DNA of 21,976 nucleotides from an uncultured Clostridia bacterium. Its GTDB lineage: Bacteria > Bacillota > Clostridia > UBA1381. The translations under genes were made by a program, and so were the position numbers. Below are positions 15,401-21,976 of this stretch, in pieces. Under the pieces are notes generated by a model. It was not told the DNA's origin. It worked only from the letters and a program-made list of their open reading frames with translations, and made no database searches. The stretch's first letter is position 1; every line of letters starts with the position of its first letter. Location: positions 1 to 21,976 of the forward strand of contig CAKSOE010000043.1 in the NCBI GenBank assembly GCA_934476675.1. Direction: 5' to 3'.

Positions 15401-18400
15401 GCTCAATGACAACCGCCGTTTCATATTCGCGGCTGACTGCGCATACCATCTCGTTTTCGCCTACCGGATTGTAAACCAAATCCTGCGAAGCATCGCTCCA
15501 TTCTTTTTTGTATACGGTTGCCTTTATGCCGCTTGCCGCACCGAATTCAACGCCGCTTACGGTTACCGTCATATGCTTTGTTCTGCCGATGTCATCGACC
15601 GTATACAATTCATAATCTCCGTTTGCCGACGCCGCAAACGAATAGCTGTCCGAATACGACATAGCATAATGTTTTGCCAGTTCAAGGTTTACCGCTTCAA
15701 CCTTTTCTTTGTCGCTTAATCCGTTCAATTCAAGATTCAGCGTATTGTTTTTAACAGCATCGCTGTTTATATCGACAATCTTATCCTGCGGCAGCGTATA
15801 AACCGGCACATTGTACTTAACGCGTCCGATAGTCCTTGCTTCAGTTTTCATCGGCTTTACGGAAAGTTCTGCCGAAAGCTCCGCATCCTGTGCGGAAATG
15901 GTTTTATCAAATATAATATCCGTCATATTTCCGAGACTATCCGCAGCACGAACGCCGACAAACCATTCGCCGCTTATTCCCGAAATATCAACATTATAAA
16001 CCATATTGCTTTCGCCGTCCCACTGCGCTTGCTCCGAACGTGATTCTGAAACCTTGTAAACGCTGTAATTGTCAAGATTATCCCTGAAAAATCCCTCCGG
16101 AATTTTTCCGCTGCCGTCATACTTGTCAGCCGGAATAAACGCAAAGCGTATGCCCGGCTGTTCGTTTTCACCGATTTTCACCGTACCGCCGTACACATCG
16201 TTTATTTTTACCGTTGCGGCTGCGTCCTTTCTTACTCCCGTATATTTATCCGTAACCGACATTTCAGCAGTCGGCGGAGTTGTGTCAATTCCTTTTATAA
16301 CAAGCTTAACCGAGTTTTCATTTCCTGCCGTGTCCTTTACGGTAATGCTTGTGTCGGTATTTTCCGAAACGGTCACGTCAAACGCACCGTTTGTAAAATC
16401 GCCTATTGTTACCGAACTGCTGTTGCAGCTTGCTTTCAGATCATTATCGAGATTATCCGTCACGTAAAGCTTTCCCTTTATGCTTTCGCTTGTATGCGCA
16501 TCGTCTATAACAAGCGTTGCCGACGGAGGTGTATTATCATAATAGAATACGATCTCGTCTGTTTTTACGGTATTTAAGTCAATTTTGTTTTTATCCGCGC
16601 TGTCGCTGCTTACCGCAGTCTGAACAAACAATATGTTTTCGCCGTCAACAAATTCAATCGGCAAAGCGTCAGCTGTAAGCTTTGCTTTTAATTCATTGCC
16701 GCCCGATGTCATAGCTCCTGCCTTAATCCATTCGCCGTATTCTCCGGCAGCGGCGCTCACTCTGTAATAAAGCGACTGTCCGCCTATGCTTGCCGCATTC
16801 ATAAAGCTATCGGTTATGTCAAAATCAAGCTTATATTCCTTGTTCGAAATAAGAGATCTGCCGTTATATTTAAGACTGCTTGATACGTCTACAGTACCTG
16901 TCGGCGCAGCATTTCTTATAAAGAACGGCTTTGAAAGCTCCGTATTTGAAAGTCCGTTTCTGTCGGTTACCGTAACTTTAAGAGCATACGCTCCGCTTGC
17001 AGCATTATTTATATTTATGTTCTGCGACAATATGCCGTCCGTTACATTAACCGGAAATTCATTGTTTCCGGCAATATCGCTGCCGTTCGGCGCTGTAAGC
17101 TTTGCGGTTGCCGATACCACATCAGACGCATCGGTCGCATAGACCGTAATTGTCTGATTTGATTTTGCTTCCGCCTCGGGTGTTGTGATATTGATTGTCG
17201 GCCCTTCATTGTCAAACATATATTCTCGGGTATAGTATTTAATGTTTGTTCCCGACGGAGGAGTAACCTTACAATCAAGTATATATGTTCCGTTTAGATT
17301 TTTTGTCTTATCGTCCTTTAATGTGTCTATTTCTCCGGTGTACTTATTATAATAATCGGTAATGAATTTTTCCGTCATTCTGTCGGAATCCGCATTTTCC
17401 TTTACGTAATACTTCCAACGGTATTCAACAGTATTGTTTGAGTTGGTATCTATCGTGATATTATAGCCGGAACGCGGATAATCCGGGTTTGTCGGAGTGA
17501 TGCTGCACGCTGTGTCTTCATTATTTATGTTTATCTCCTTTGAGTTCACTTCTGTTTTATTTCCTGCCTCGTCAACGGCAAAATACATAATACGTCCGAC
17601 AAAACTCTGACCCTTTTCCACATCAAGATACGCCGCTGCGGTCTTTCCGTTTTCGGTGTCCTTTTGCTCTATAAACGCCCACCTGTCAAGCGTTGTGTCC
17701 ATACTTCCGCTTGTAGCGGGATTATTGCTGCCGTCATACTGCGGCGCATCGGCAGGACTCTTTTTTGTGAACATATAGTAAAGTCTGCCCGTTCCCGACG
17801 CATCGGAAATTTTAACATTATATATATTGCCCTTTTTACCGTCTGCTTTCGGCTGCTGTTTCTCGCTGATTTCCACAACGGGAGCTTTATTGTCAAGTTT
17901 AATTCCCTCATGAACAACCGACAGCGGATTTCCCGCAAAATCCTGTCCCGTAAGCACAAGCTTGTAAACGCCTTCAACCTTATCGCGCAATGCAAGAGTG
18001 ACATTCTGCGTAAAGTTTTTAAGCGCAGGCGCTTTTTGAATTGTCGCTGCCGTTCCGGTATCCTTTTCGGTATAATTAAACTTATAAATATTCGGCGTAT
18101 TGATTCCGTCCGTCAGGTACATTGTGTAATATCCCTGTGTACGCATATTTCCTCTTGTAAGGTACGAATAAATATCCTCACTCGGCGTAGAGGTGAGAGT
18201 CACCGTTTTATTCCACTTGTTCAAATCCGTTCCGCTTGCCGCCGAAAGTGCAACGGTCGGATTTTTTGAATCTATTTTGTGAGTTGAAACAAGATAACCC
18301 TCGAAATTATCCTGATTTGCAAAGCCGTGTCTGTGATGAACCTCATCCCACAGCTTATAATCATGGTTCACAAAGTTTAAAAATGAATAGTTCAGCTTTG

Positions 18401-19643
18401 CGTTTTCAAGAACAAGCGCCGTTCCGGTATTTTCCGAGTCAAGGTTTTCCGCATAAGGAAATTCAAGCGAAAACGCCGCTCCCGAAAGCTTTGCCCCTTT
18501 TGCCGCCTTACCCGTCTGAGGGTCTATCGCCGTAATTTTTATGTTATCTCCGGCTTTCAGATACGCATTGTCAAATTTAATCGTTGAGTTCGCAAGCACC
18601 CAACTGTTGAACATCCAGCAGTTGTCCTCCGTTTTTATAGTGCAGGTCGCTGTTATTTTGCGGTTTCCCGAATTATTGTAGAAATAATTATCTATCCCCG
18701 CAGTGAAGTAATTTGAACTCAGATTCACACTCGAAATGGAAAACGTATCTCTGTAAAACGTATATTTCGCTTCGGAATTGGAATACTTATTTGTTTTTGT
18801 ACTTTTATCCGAGAAGGTAAGGGTTGTTGTTATAGTTACCGCATTTATATTATTTTTGTTCATATATGAAACAAGCGCTGCCTTGTCTGCTTTAAATCCG
18901 CGCTCTGTCGGAGTGTAGCCGTTTTGCTGCAAATCCTTATCGCTTGCAGCCGAGCCATCGCCCTTTATGCCCGATGCCGAGATTTTAAACTCCGGAGGAT
19001 CGCTCATCTCCATACAATTGTACATTCCGTTCGAATCTGCGACATAACAGTAATCGTCAGCTAATTTTCCGCTCCATTCGCGTGATACCGTTCCGCTCTC
19101 GCCGCTTGAAGAAAGATATTCTTCACCGCTCAGCTGCGTATAGAAATCATCGGGATACTGAATTGTTCTTGACGGATTAAATTTTACCGCATACCTTTTC
19201 GGGCCGCCGTCGTCAACGTCAATCGGCATACCGCTTTTTTTGTCGTCTTTGTTCCCCGGGTATTTATCAAGAAGTGTTGCGTAAGCTCTTACTCCGTCTC
19301 TCTGAGCCTCTATGTAAATACGGTACATCCAAAGACTGTCCTTGGTGGTGTTTTCAAGTTCCACTCTGTCAAGCGTCCACGGCGCTCTTGACGACTTGAT
19401 GACTGCCTGTGTAGTATCTCCTCTGCTCGGTGTGCCCTGCAAATATCCTGTTTCGTCCGAACCGTCAAATGTCAGCGTGACCTTAATGGCATTTTTCTTG
19501 CCGCAGCCTGCATCCTTTTTGTCGCTGACTACAACTTTTACCCTGTATTCCCAATCAGCCGCCGCGGAAACAGGTACTGTAAAAAGCATAGGCGCTATCA
19601 TGCAGATTACAAGAAAAATACTTAAAATTCTTTTTGGTTTCAC
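12489..19643 (-). CDS. Giant secreted Ig-like-array protein
   Basis: 2384 residues starting with GTG (19641-19643). A signal peptide (KPKR, hydrophobic 6-25, cut near VSA at 27 or AAA at 29) leads to a strand-rich first domain (about 31-120, WEYRVKVVVSD) that vaguely recalls PLAT domains. Most of the rest is an array of Ig-like modules joined by an Asp-x-x-x-Pro hinge: SKNP at 458, NKAP at 584, NEGP at 811, NTPP at 1036, TTPP at 1120, NTAP at 1529, IEPG at 1802, KTPP at 1978, LKAP at 2071 and KAAP at 2181. Several modules end in D-x-x-GN. No SLH, LPxTG, transmembrane tail or enzyme motif is visible, and the protein ends in YFTLCVYLCN. The start overlaps the tetR stop as GTGA, and the stop lies 17 bp before the SLH gene, so it is the middle gene of one operon. 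It is probably an adhesin or matrix protein; attachment through the SLH partner is an inference. Confidence 0.9.
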   Translation of the reverse strand: MKPKRILSIFLVICMIAPMLFTVPVSAAADWEYRVKVVVSDKKDAGCGKKNAIKVTLTFDGSDETGYLQGTPSRGDTTQAVIKSSRAPWTLDRVELENTTKDSLWMYRIYIEAQRDGVRAYATLLDKYPGNKDDKKSGMPIDVDDGGPKRYAVKFNPSRTIQYPDDFYTQLSGEEYLSSSGESGTVSREWSGKLADDYCYVADSNGMYNCMEMSDPPEFKISASGIKGDGSAASDKDLQQNGYTPTERGFKADKAALVSYMNKNNINAVTITTTLTFSDKSTKTNKYSNSEAKYTFYRDTFSISSVNLSSNYFTAGIDNYFYNNSGNRKITATCTIKTEDNCWMFNSWVLANSTIKFDNAYLKAGDNIKITAIDPQTGKAAKGAKLSGAAFSLEFPYAENLDSENTGTALVLENAKLNYSFLNFVNHDYKLWDEVHHRHGFANQDNFEGYLVSTHKIDSKNPTVALSAASGTDLNKWNKTVTLTSTPSEDIYSYLTRGNMRTQGYYTMYLTDGINTPNIYKFNYTEKDTGTAATIQKAPALKNFTQNVTLALRDKVEGVYKLVLTGQDFAGNPLSVVHEGIKLDNKAPVVEISEKQQPKADGKKGNIYNVKISDASGTGRLYYMFTKKSPADAPQYDGSNNPATSGSMDTTLDRWAFIEQKDTENGKTAAAYLDVEKGQSFVGRIMYFAVDEAGNKTEVNSKEININNEDTACSITPTNPDYPRSGYNITIDTNSNNTVEYRWKYYVKENADSDRMTEKFITDYYNKYTGEIDTLKDDKTKNLNGTYILDCKVTPPSGTNIKYYTREYMFDNEGPTINITTPEAEAKSNQTITVYATDASDVVSATAKLTAPNGSDIAGNNEFPVNVTDGILSQNININNAASGAYALKVTVTDRNGLSNTELSKPFFIRNAAPTGTVDVSSSLKYNGRSLISNKEYKLDFDITDSFMNAASIGGQSLYYRVSAAAGEYGEWIKAGAMTSGGNELKAKLTADALPIEFVDGENILFVQTAVSSDSADKNKIDLNTVKTDEIVFYYDNTPPSATLVIDDAHTSESIKGKLYVTDNLDNDLKASCNSSSVTIGDFTNGAFDVTVSENTDTSITVKDTAGNENSVKLVIKGIDTTPPTAEMSVTDKYTGVRKDAAATVKINDVYGGTVKIGENEQPGIRFAFIPADKYDGSGKIPEGFFRDNLDNYSVYKVSESRSEQAQWDGESNMVYNVDISGISGEWFVGVRAADSLGNMTDIIFDKTISAQDAELSAELSVKPMKTEARTIGRVKYNVPVYTLPQDKIVDINSDAVKNNTLNLELNGLSDKEKVEAVNLELAKHYAMSYSDSYSFAASANGDYELYTVDDIGRTKHMTVTVSGVEFGAASGIKATVYKKEWSDASQDLVYNPVGENEMVCAVSREYETAVVIEPTDASDTLLLPIEELDGEHTNGLSFDANRSEAVYKDNAPVPSVAPDGPGGSDYGEKKIQGYKKLVYGVSQIMEEDKYIPANVTERAVTVKAFNKDADTSNPDEVSEKTTVIGGIDNTAPTVTWSSNPEVYTYEDVTQDGYTYKDWVTHPTPGNVEFTLTAQDKESGITEIIVLTYMDENGNEEVVKVPLTDETVKEDGYWSWDGSGHRCLIDYDYDEETGSSVPIYGTIPVKAEYYGDSDMYGVKTLKLTFTDAYRLDRAGAFVNSLGGEGYAFIARNESGISTYDVIYKMPITEGEDYNVKYYYQNSDGNWEEITDIENTYYKNAKAVIEKAGRADERGLYVTNCSGADGEALAEKPLNNYQNSFTFKLKDKYGYTKSVPVLLENFDIEPGELSYALSTTSKTNKPVEVTIEVSDAKSGVGTVKLTGGGRETALTKLEDGKYKGEISKNGTYSAALYDKVGNKTVKSFNISNINMALPEAEVSYSTKELTSRPVTATLSFSKPNVRITTIEPVAPLTEADYSVNYTTSVITFTKSGTVGVCFEDDYGNSNADNPLIVAVGNIDKTPPRLEPVIDNTTEPSVAAVTFNKVEDLASELSKQRKESEIFVTYGGITKAVADEKGSKNSFVFYQNGNYTFKVHDKEGMSSYLSITIDGIDLKAPVIKSVSWSYDYDEYDGTDWITRNFSETITPKEGSAGYVVASDKYNVTNKDVTVTVTTDDDTRLVGSSDDYGKVKEKNYDQNGLFIFNPEKRNNLTASYGVDIEVIDKAAPTIDLLGTSEMVFYENPEMNTDYDRSMLEYVNGGKYKAYEAYDIFGGVKTDLTESVKVVDWGGFNPNNLNSNKFDSGSPYTITYQVSDKAHNITEAKRTIRLVGMYDTVALVNGNLPDFAGRSEAYGDSVKISLKNFAGTAYARYRKGVKTMGQMKKDGTLVSRNSDGDFEVTGLSEGWYTFYVQTDKRDYFTLCVYLCN

Positions 19644-20245
19644 TTTTCTGTCATCCTTTCCTCTTGATTTAATTCAATTTTATTTGCCCTTAACATATTA
19701 AACACCGAAAGCTTTAAAGCCTCCATCTGCATTTTCATATAATATTCATCCTCAAACAGTGCAAAATGTACCGCCGCACGCACAAAGATAAATATAAACC
19801 CCGAAAGAATTTCCGCAGGTATACCGAGCTTCGGGGACAGTTCGCGCGCATATTCGGTATACCTTTCACTTACTCCGTTCACAAATTTCTTGCCGTGTTC
19901 CGCATATTTCGGGTGCGTGTACACCTGATACATCAGGCGGTATTTCTTGCCGTGCTTTTCTGCCGTCCAGTATGGCACCTCCTCGATGAAACGCAGAATA
20001 TCTCGCGGATTTTCCGGCGCAAGAGCCATAAAATCATCTTCAACCTTTGCCATGCAATATGCGGTTGACTGCACAATCAAATCGTCCACATTGTCAAAAT
20101 ATGCGTATAAATTCGCACTCGTCATACCGCAGTATTTGCCCAGCTCCTTTATTCCCGTGTCCCGAAGTCCGTTGTCACAATAACATTCAAAGCACTTTTC
20201 CATTATTTCTTTCTTTTTTTCTTCTTTATATTCCGGAGTTCTCAC
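19640..20245 (-). CDS. TetR/AcrR-family transcriptional regulator
   Basis: 201 residues, typical of the family. The N-terminal DNA-binding domain is clear: a first helix from about 11, CDNGLRDTGIKELGKYCG and the recognition helix region GMTSANLYAYF (40-50), then DNVDDLI. The ligand-binding half has an EEVPYW segment and a hydrophobic helix LSGFIFIFVRAAVHFALF. It starts with GTG (20243-20245), with AGAGGTGG 5 nt upstream fitting the anti-Shine-Dalgarno sequence. A downstream ATG would cut into helix 1. Its stop overlaps the next gene's GTG as GTGA, so the regulator and the giant surface proteins are translated from one mRNA. The natural inference is self-control of the operon, possibly with the divergent MATE exporter. 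The ligand is unknown. Confidence 0.92.
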   Translation of the reverse strand: MRTPEYKEEKKKEIMEKCFECYCDNGLRDTGIKELGKYCGMTSANLYAYFDNVDDLIVQSTAYCMAKVEDDFMALAPENPRDILRFIEEVPYWTAEKHGKKYRLMYQVYTHPKYAEHGKKFVNGVSERYTEYARELSPKLGIPAEILSGFIFIFVRAAVHFALFEDEYYMKMQMEALKLSVFNMLRANKIELNQEERMTEK

Positions 20246-20281
20246 GCGTCCACCTCTGTTTATTTATTGATTGATAAGTAA

Positions 20282-20310
20282 ATTATAACATACGTGCATT
20301 TTTTTTGCAA
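20282..20310 (-). promoter_or_regulatory. Promoter of the tetR-surface-protein operon
   Basis: On the minus strand TTGCAA (20305-20310), a 17-bp spacer and a perfect TATAAT (20282-20287) lie about 37 bp before the tetR start. No other promoter was noticed before the two giant genes, so this one probably drives over 14 kb. Confidence 0.7.
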
Positions 20311-20320
20311 TAGATTTTTC

Positions 20321-20339
20321 TAAATAATTCCCATATTTA
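20321..20339. promoter_or_regulatory. Candidate operator palindrome between tetR and MATE gene
   Basis: TAAATA and TATTTA half-sites are separated by 7 bp (TAAATAATTCCCATATTTA). The site lies 10 bp upstream of the tetR -35 box and 40 bp before the -35 box of the divergent gene. TetR-family operators are usually palindromes of about this length, but AT-rich intergenic DNA gives such matches by chance. Confidence 0.3.
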
Positions 20340-20379
20340 CAGCACTTTTATTTTTATGATGCAAAAGCAGGGATAATGC

Positions 20380-20408
20380 TTGACAAACGGCTGTTATTCT
20401 GATAAAAT
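20380..20408 (+). promoter_or_regulatory. Promoter of the MATE exporter gene
   Basis: A perfect TTGACA (20380-20385), a 17-bp spacer and TAAAAT (20403-20408, five of six consensus bases) form one of the strongest promoters in the window. Transcription should begin near 20415. Confidence 0.8.
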
Positions 20409-20449
20409 AGTCGGCATTGACTGATTTTGAGATAAAGGAGACGGTTGAT

Positions 20450-21790
20450 TTGGAAAAGCAGATAAAGCTTGAACACGATATAACATTTCGCTGGCTGGGA
20501 CTGTTTGCCCTGCCGACGATTCTTTCATGTATATTTATGAATTTATACTCCACGGTAGACGGAATTTTTGTAGCACGTCTTGTTAACACGGACGCACTTT
20601 CGGCAATAAACATAGCAATGCCGATGATTTACGTTGCGTCTGCGCTCGGCATGATGTTCGGCACGGGCGGAAATGCGCTTGTGGCAAAGAAAATCGGAGA
20701 GGGCAAGCAACGCGAAGCACGCGAGGATTTTTCGCTGCTGCTTTTGGTTGCGTTTCTGTTCAGCGCGGTTTTGTCGGCGATTTGCTTTATATTTTTAGAC
20801 TCGCTGTGCCGTTTTCTCGGTTCGGACAGCGTTCTTCTTCCGTATTGCCGCGAATACATGATACCCGTGCTGATTTCCATACCGTTCGCTGTTTTCGGAA
20901 TGATTTTTGAAATGAGCTTCATCACCGTCGGCAAGGCGTCATTCGGCGCGTTTTTATCGGTTATGGGCGGCGTGGTAAATATTGTTCTGGACTGGCTGTT
21001 TATAGCGGTTTTTAACTGGGGGCTTGCCGGAGCGGCAATCGCTACCGGAATAGGCTATGCGCTCCCGTCCGTTACGGGAGTTATATGGTTCTTTGCAAAC
21101 CGCAGCCGCGTACTGCACATTGTACGCCCCAAATGGCGTTCGCATACGATTATCCAAAGCTGTATAAACGGTTCGTCCGAAATGGTGAGCGTTATGGCTT
21201 TTTCGGTAATAGCAGTGCTTTTTAACCGTATTCTGATGAAGCTCAGCGGCTCCGACGGCGTCGCCTCACTGACTATTATCTGGTATGCGCAAGGGTTGTT
21301 CGGCGGATTGTTCAGAGGATATATCAACGGTATTTCCCCCGTTGTAAGCTATAATTTCGGCAAAGGCGACAAAAAGCGGCTTTCGGCTCTGTTCCGTATC
21401 AGTATTCTGTCGCTGGGCGTAACATCTGTCGTTGTTACTGCTCTAAGTTACATTTTCGGCGATGCGGTTATTCTGATATTTGCAAAGGGAAATTCCAATG
21501 TTGAGGAGATTGCACTGCACGGTTTCCGCCTTGTTGCCGCAAGCTTTATCATGATGGCATACAATGTATTTTCGTCCGGTTGGTTTACTGCGCTGAATGA
21601 CGGAAAAACCTCCGCCGTTCTGTCGTTTTGCCGCACGATTATCTTTATGGTTCTTCCGGTACTGGTGCTGCCGTATTTCTTTGCGATTGACGGAGTATGG
21701 CTTTCACTTTCCGTCGGTGAAATGCTGAGTTTGATTATGACAATATACTATTTTGTGAAATTTAAATCGGTATGGAGCTACTCCGATTAA
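20450..21790 (+). CDS. MATE-family multidrug/metabolite exporter
   Basis: 446 residues, the normal size for a MATE (MatE) transporter, which exports cationic drugs or metabolites in exchange for Na+ or H+. The protein is almost entirely hydrophobic segments, consistent with about twelve membrane helices in two related halves. Family landmarks are the N-terminal PTILSCIFMNLYSTVDGIFV, GTGGNALVAKKIGEGK (71-86) and the corresponding second-half motif GISPVVSYNFGKGDKKR (from 294). The likely start is TTG at 20450, 9 nt after AAGGAG (20435-20440). An in-frame TTG at 20417 lies at the expected transcription start and upstream of the ribosome site, so it is unlikely. The gene is divergent from tetR, an arrangement common for regulator-exporter pairs. 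The substrate cannot be told from sequence. Confidence 0.93.
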   Translation: MEKQIKLEHDITFRWLGLFALPTILSCIFMNLYSTVDGIFVARLVNTDALSAINIAMPMIYVASALGMMFGTGGNALVAKKIGEGKQREAREDFSLLLLVAFLFSAVLSAICFIFLDSLCRFLGSDSVLLPYCREYMIPVLISIPFAVFGMIFEMSFITVGKASFGAFLSVMGGVVNIVLDWLFIAVFNWGLAGAAIATGIGYALPSVTGVIWFFANRSRVLHIVRPKWRSHTIIQSCINGSSEMVSVMAFSVIAVLFNRILMKLSGSDGVASLTIIWYAQGLFGGLFRGYINGISPVVSYNFGKGDKKRLSALFRISILSLGVTSVVVTALSYIFGDAVILIFAKGNSNVEEIALHGFRLVAASFIMMAYNVFSSGWFTALNDGKTSAVLSFCRTIIFMVLPVLVLPYFFAIDGVWLSLSVGEMLSLIMTIYYFVKFKSVWSYSD

Positions 21791-21804
21791 ATCGGAAATA
21801 TTCA

Positions 21805-21838
21805 AGCGTAGCAGTTTAATTACTGCTGCGCTGTTTTT
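21805..21838 (+). terminator. Terminator of the MATE gene
   Basis: AGCGTAGCAGT (21805-21815) pairs with ACTGCTGCGCT (21822-21832) with one T-G pair and a 6-nt loop, then five T residues (21834-21838). It lies 14 bp past the stop codon. Confidence 0.85.
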
Positions 21839-21840
21839 AT

Positions 21841-21856
21841 GCGGCAAAAACGCCGC
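21841..21856. repeat. Small GC-rich hairpin between the two terminators
   Basis: GCGGC and GCCGC pair around AAAAAC (GCGGCAAAAACGCCGC). No T-run follows on either strand. It lies between the MATE terminator and the tRNA terminator and may just help insulate the convergent transcripts. Confidence 0.4.
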
Positions 21857-21862
21857 AGCTCA

Positions 21863-21896
21863 CAAAAAAATCGGGATAAGCACAGCTTATCCCGAT
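21863..21896 (-). terminator. Terminator of tRNA-Gly
   Basis: On the minus strand ATCGGGATAAGC pairs perfectly with GCTTATCCCGAT (12 bp, 3-nt loop, 21870-21896) and runs into seven T residues. It begins 2 bp after the CCA end of the tRNA. Confidence 0.92.
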
Positions 21897-21897
21897 A

Positions 21898-21972
21898 TGG
21901 AGCGGAAGACGAGATTCGAACTCGCGACGTTCACCTTGGCAAGGTGACGCTCTACCACTGAGCCACTCCCGC
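21898..21972 (-). tRNA. tRNA-Gly (GCC anticodon)
   Basis: 75 nt with encoded CCA (TGG at 21898-21900 on the plus strand). The acceptor stem GCGGGAG/CTTCCGC, D arm GCTCAGTGGTAGAGC, anticodon arm TCACC-TTGCCAA-GGTGA with GCC anticodon, variable loop ACGTC and T arm GCGAG-TTCGAAT-CTCGT all fold as a standard cloverleaf. It decodes GGC and GGU. Its promoter lies beyond the right edge, so it may be the last gene of a tRNA cluster. Confidence 0.97.
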
Positions 21973-21976
21973 ATAT

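Noticed and set aside
20417..20449. Upstream TTG start for the MATE gene
   Set aside because: It would sit at the transcription start and before the AAGGAG ribosome site. The TTG at 20450 has correct spacing and gives a normal MATE N-terminus.
1..21976. CRISPR array, insertion sequence, phage or integron attachment site
   Set aside because: No regularly spaced direct repeats, transposase, integrase or target-site duplications were seen. The tRNA-Gly at the right edge is an obvious type of integration site, but no integrase or repeated tRNA end lies in the window.

Overview
The window looks like chromosomal DNA from a spore-forming, Gram-positive Clostridia-type bacterium (Firmicutes/Bacillota). 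The grounds are a SpoIIP sporulation protein, an rplS - signal peptidase I - rbgA gene order like that of low-GC Gram-positives, MtaB of the Firmicutes type, an HPr/Crh-like protein, strong AGGAGG-type ribosome binding sites, TTGACA/TATAAT-type promoters, hairpin-plus-T-run terminators and a surface protein with SLH domains. I cannot name a genus.

Left third (1-5880), housekeeping. spoIIP lies on the minus strand and is divergent from rplS (ribosomal protein L19), which has a clear promoter and a short structured leader. rplS is followed by a terminator-like hairpin, then lepB (signal peptidase I), an 11-bp intercistronic hairpin and rbgA/ylqF (50S assembly GTPase). A minus-strand unit follows: a 76-residue HPr-like protein that has lost the catalytic-histidine loop but keeps the regulatory-serine motif, with its own promoter, 5'-UTR palindrome and terminator. 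mtaB (tRNA ms2t6A methylthiotransferase) and a small unrecognised protein gene run on the plus strand.

Middle (5884-20245), accessory surface locus, about 14.4 kb on the minus strand. A TetR-family regulator overlaps by 4 bp (GTGA) a 2384-residue secreted protein built of Ig-like 'D-x-x-x-P' modules. Only 17 bp later comes a 2195-residue secreted protein that ends in a FIVAR-like module, an InlB B-repeat-like module and three SLH domains. This reads as one operon with a promoter at 20282-20310 and a terminator at 5837-5877. Inference: the SLH protein is held on the cell-wall polymer, and the Ig-array protein, which has no visible anchor, is exported with it and may assemble on it. The TetR protein may control the operon and perhaps the divergent exporter.

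Right end (20246-21976). A MATE-family exporter with a TTG start and a strong promoter is divergent from tetR across about 200 bp that holds a 19-bp palindrome. It ends at a plus-strand terminator and faces a minus-strand tRNA-Gly(GCC) with its own terminator.

The most interesting part is the tetR-giant-giant operon. The SLH protein also carries an unrecognised N-terminal domain, a glycine-rich amphipathic beta-strand region, and a tandem 19-residue acidic repeat in the linker within that region. No CRISPR array, insertion sequence, phage gene or rRNA was seen.
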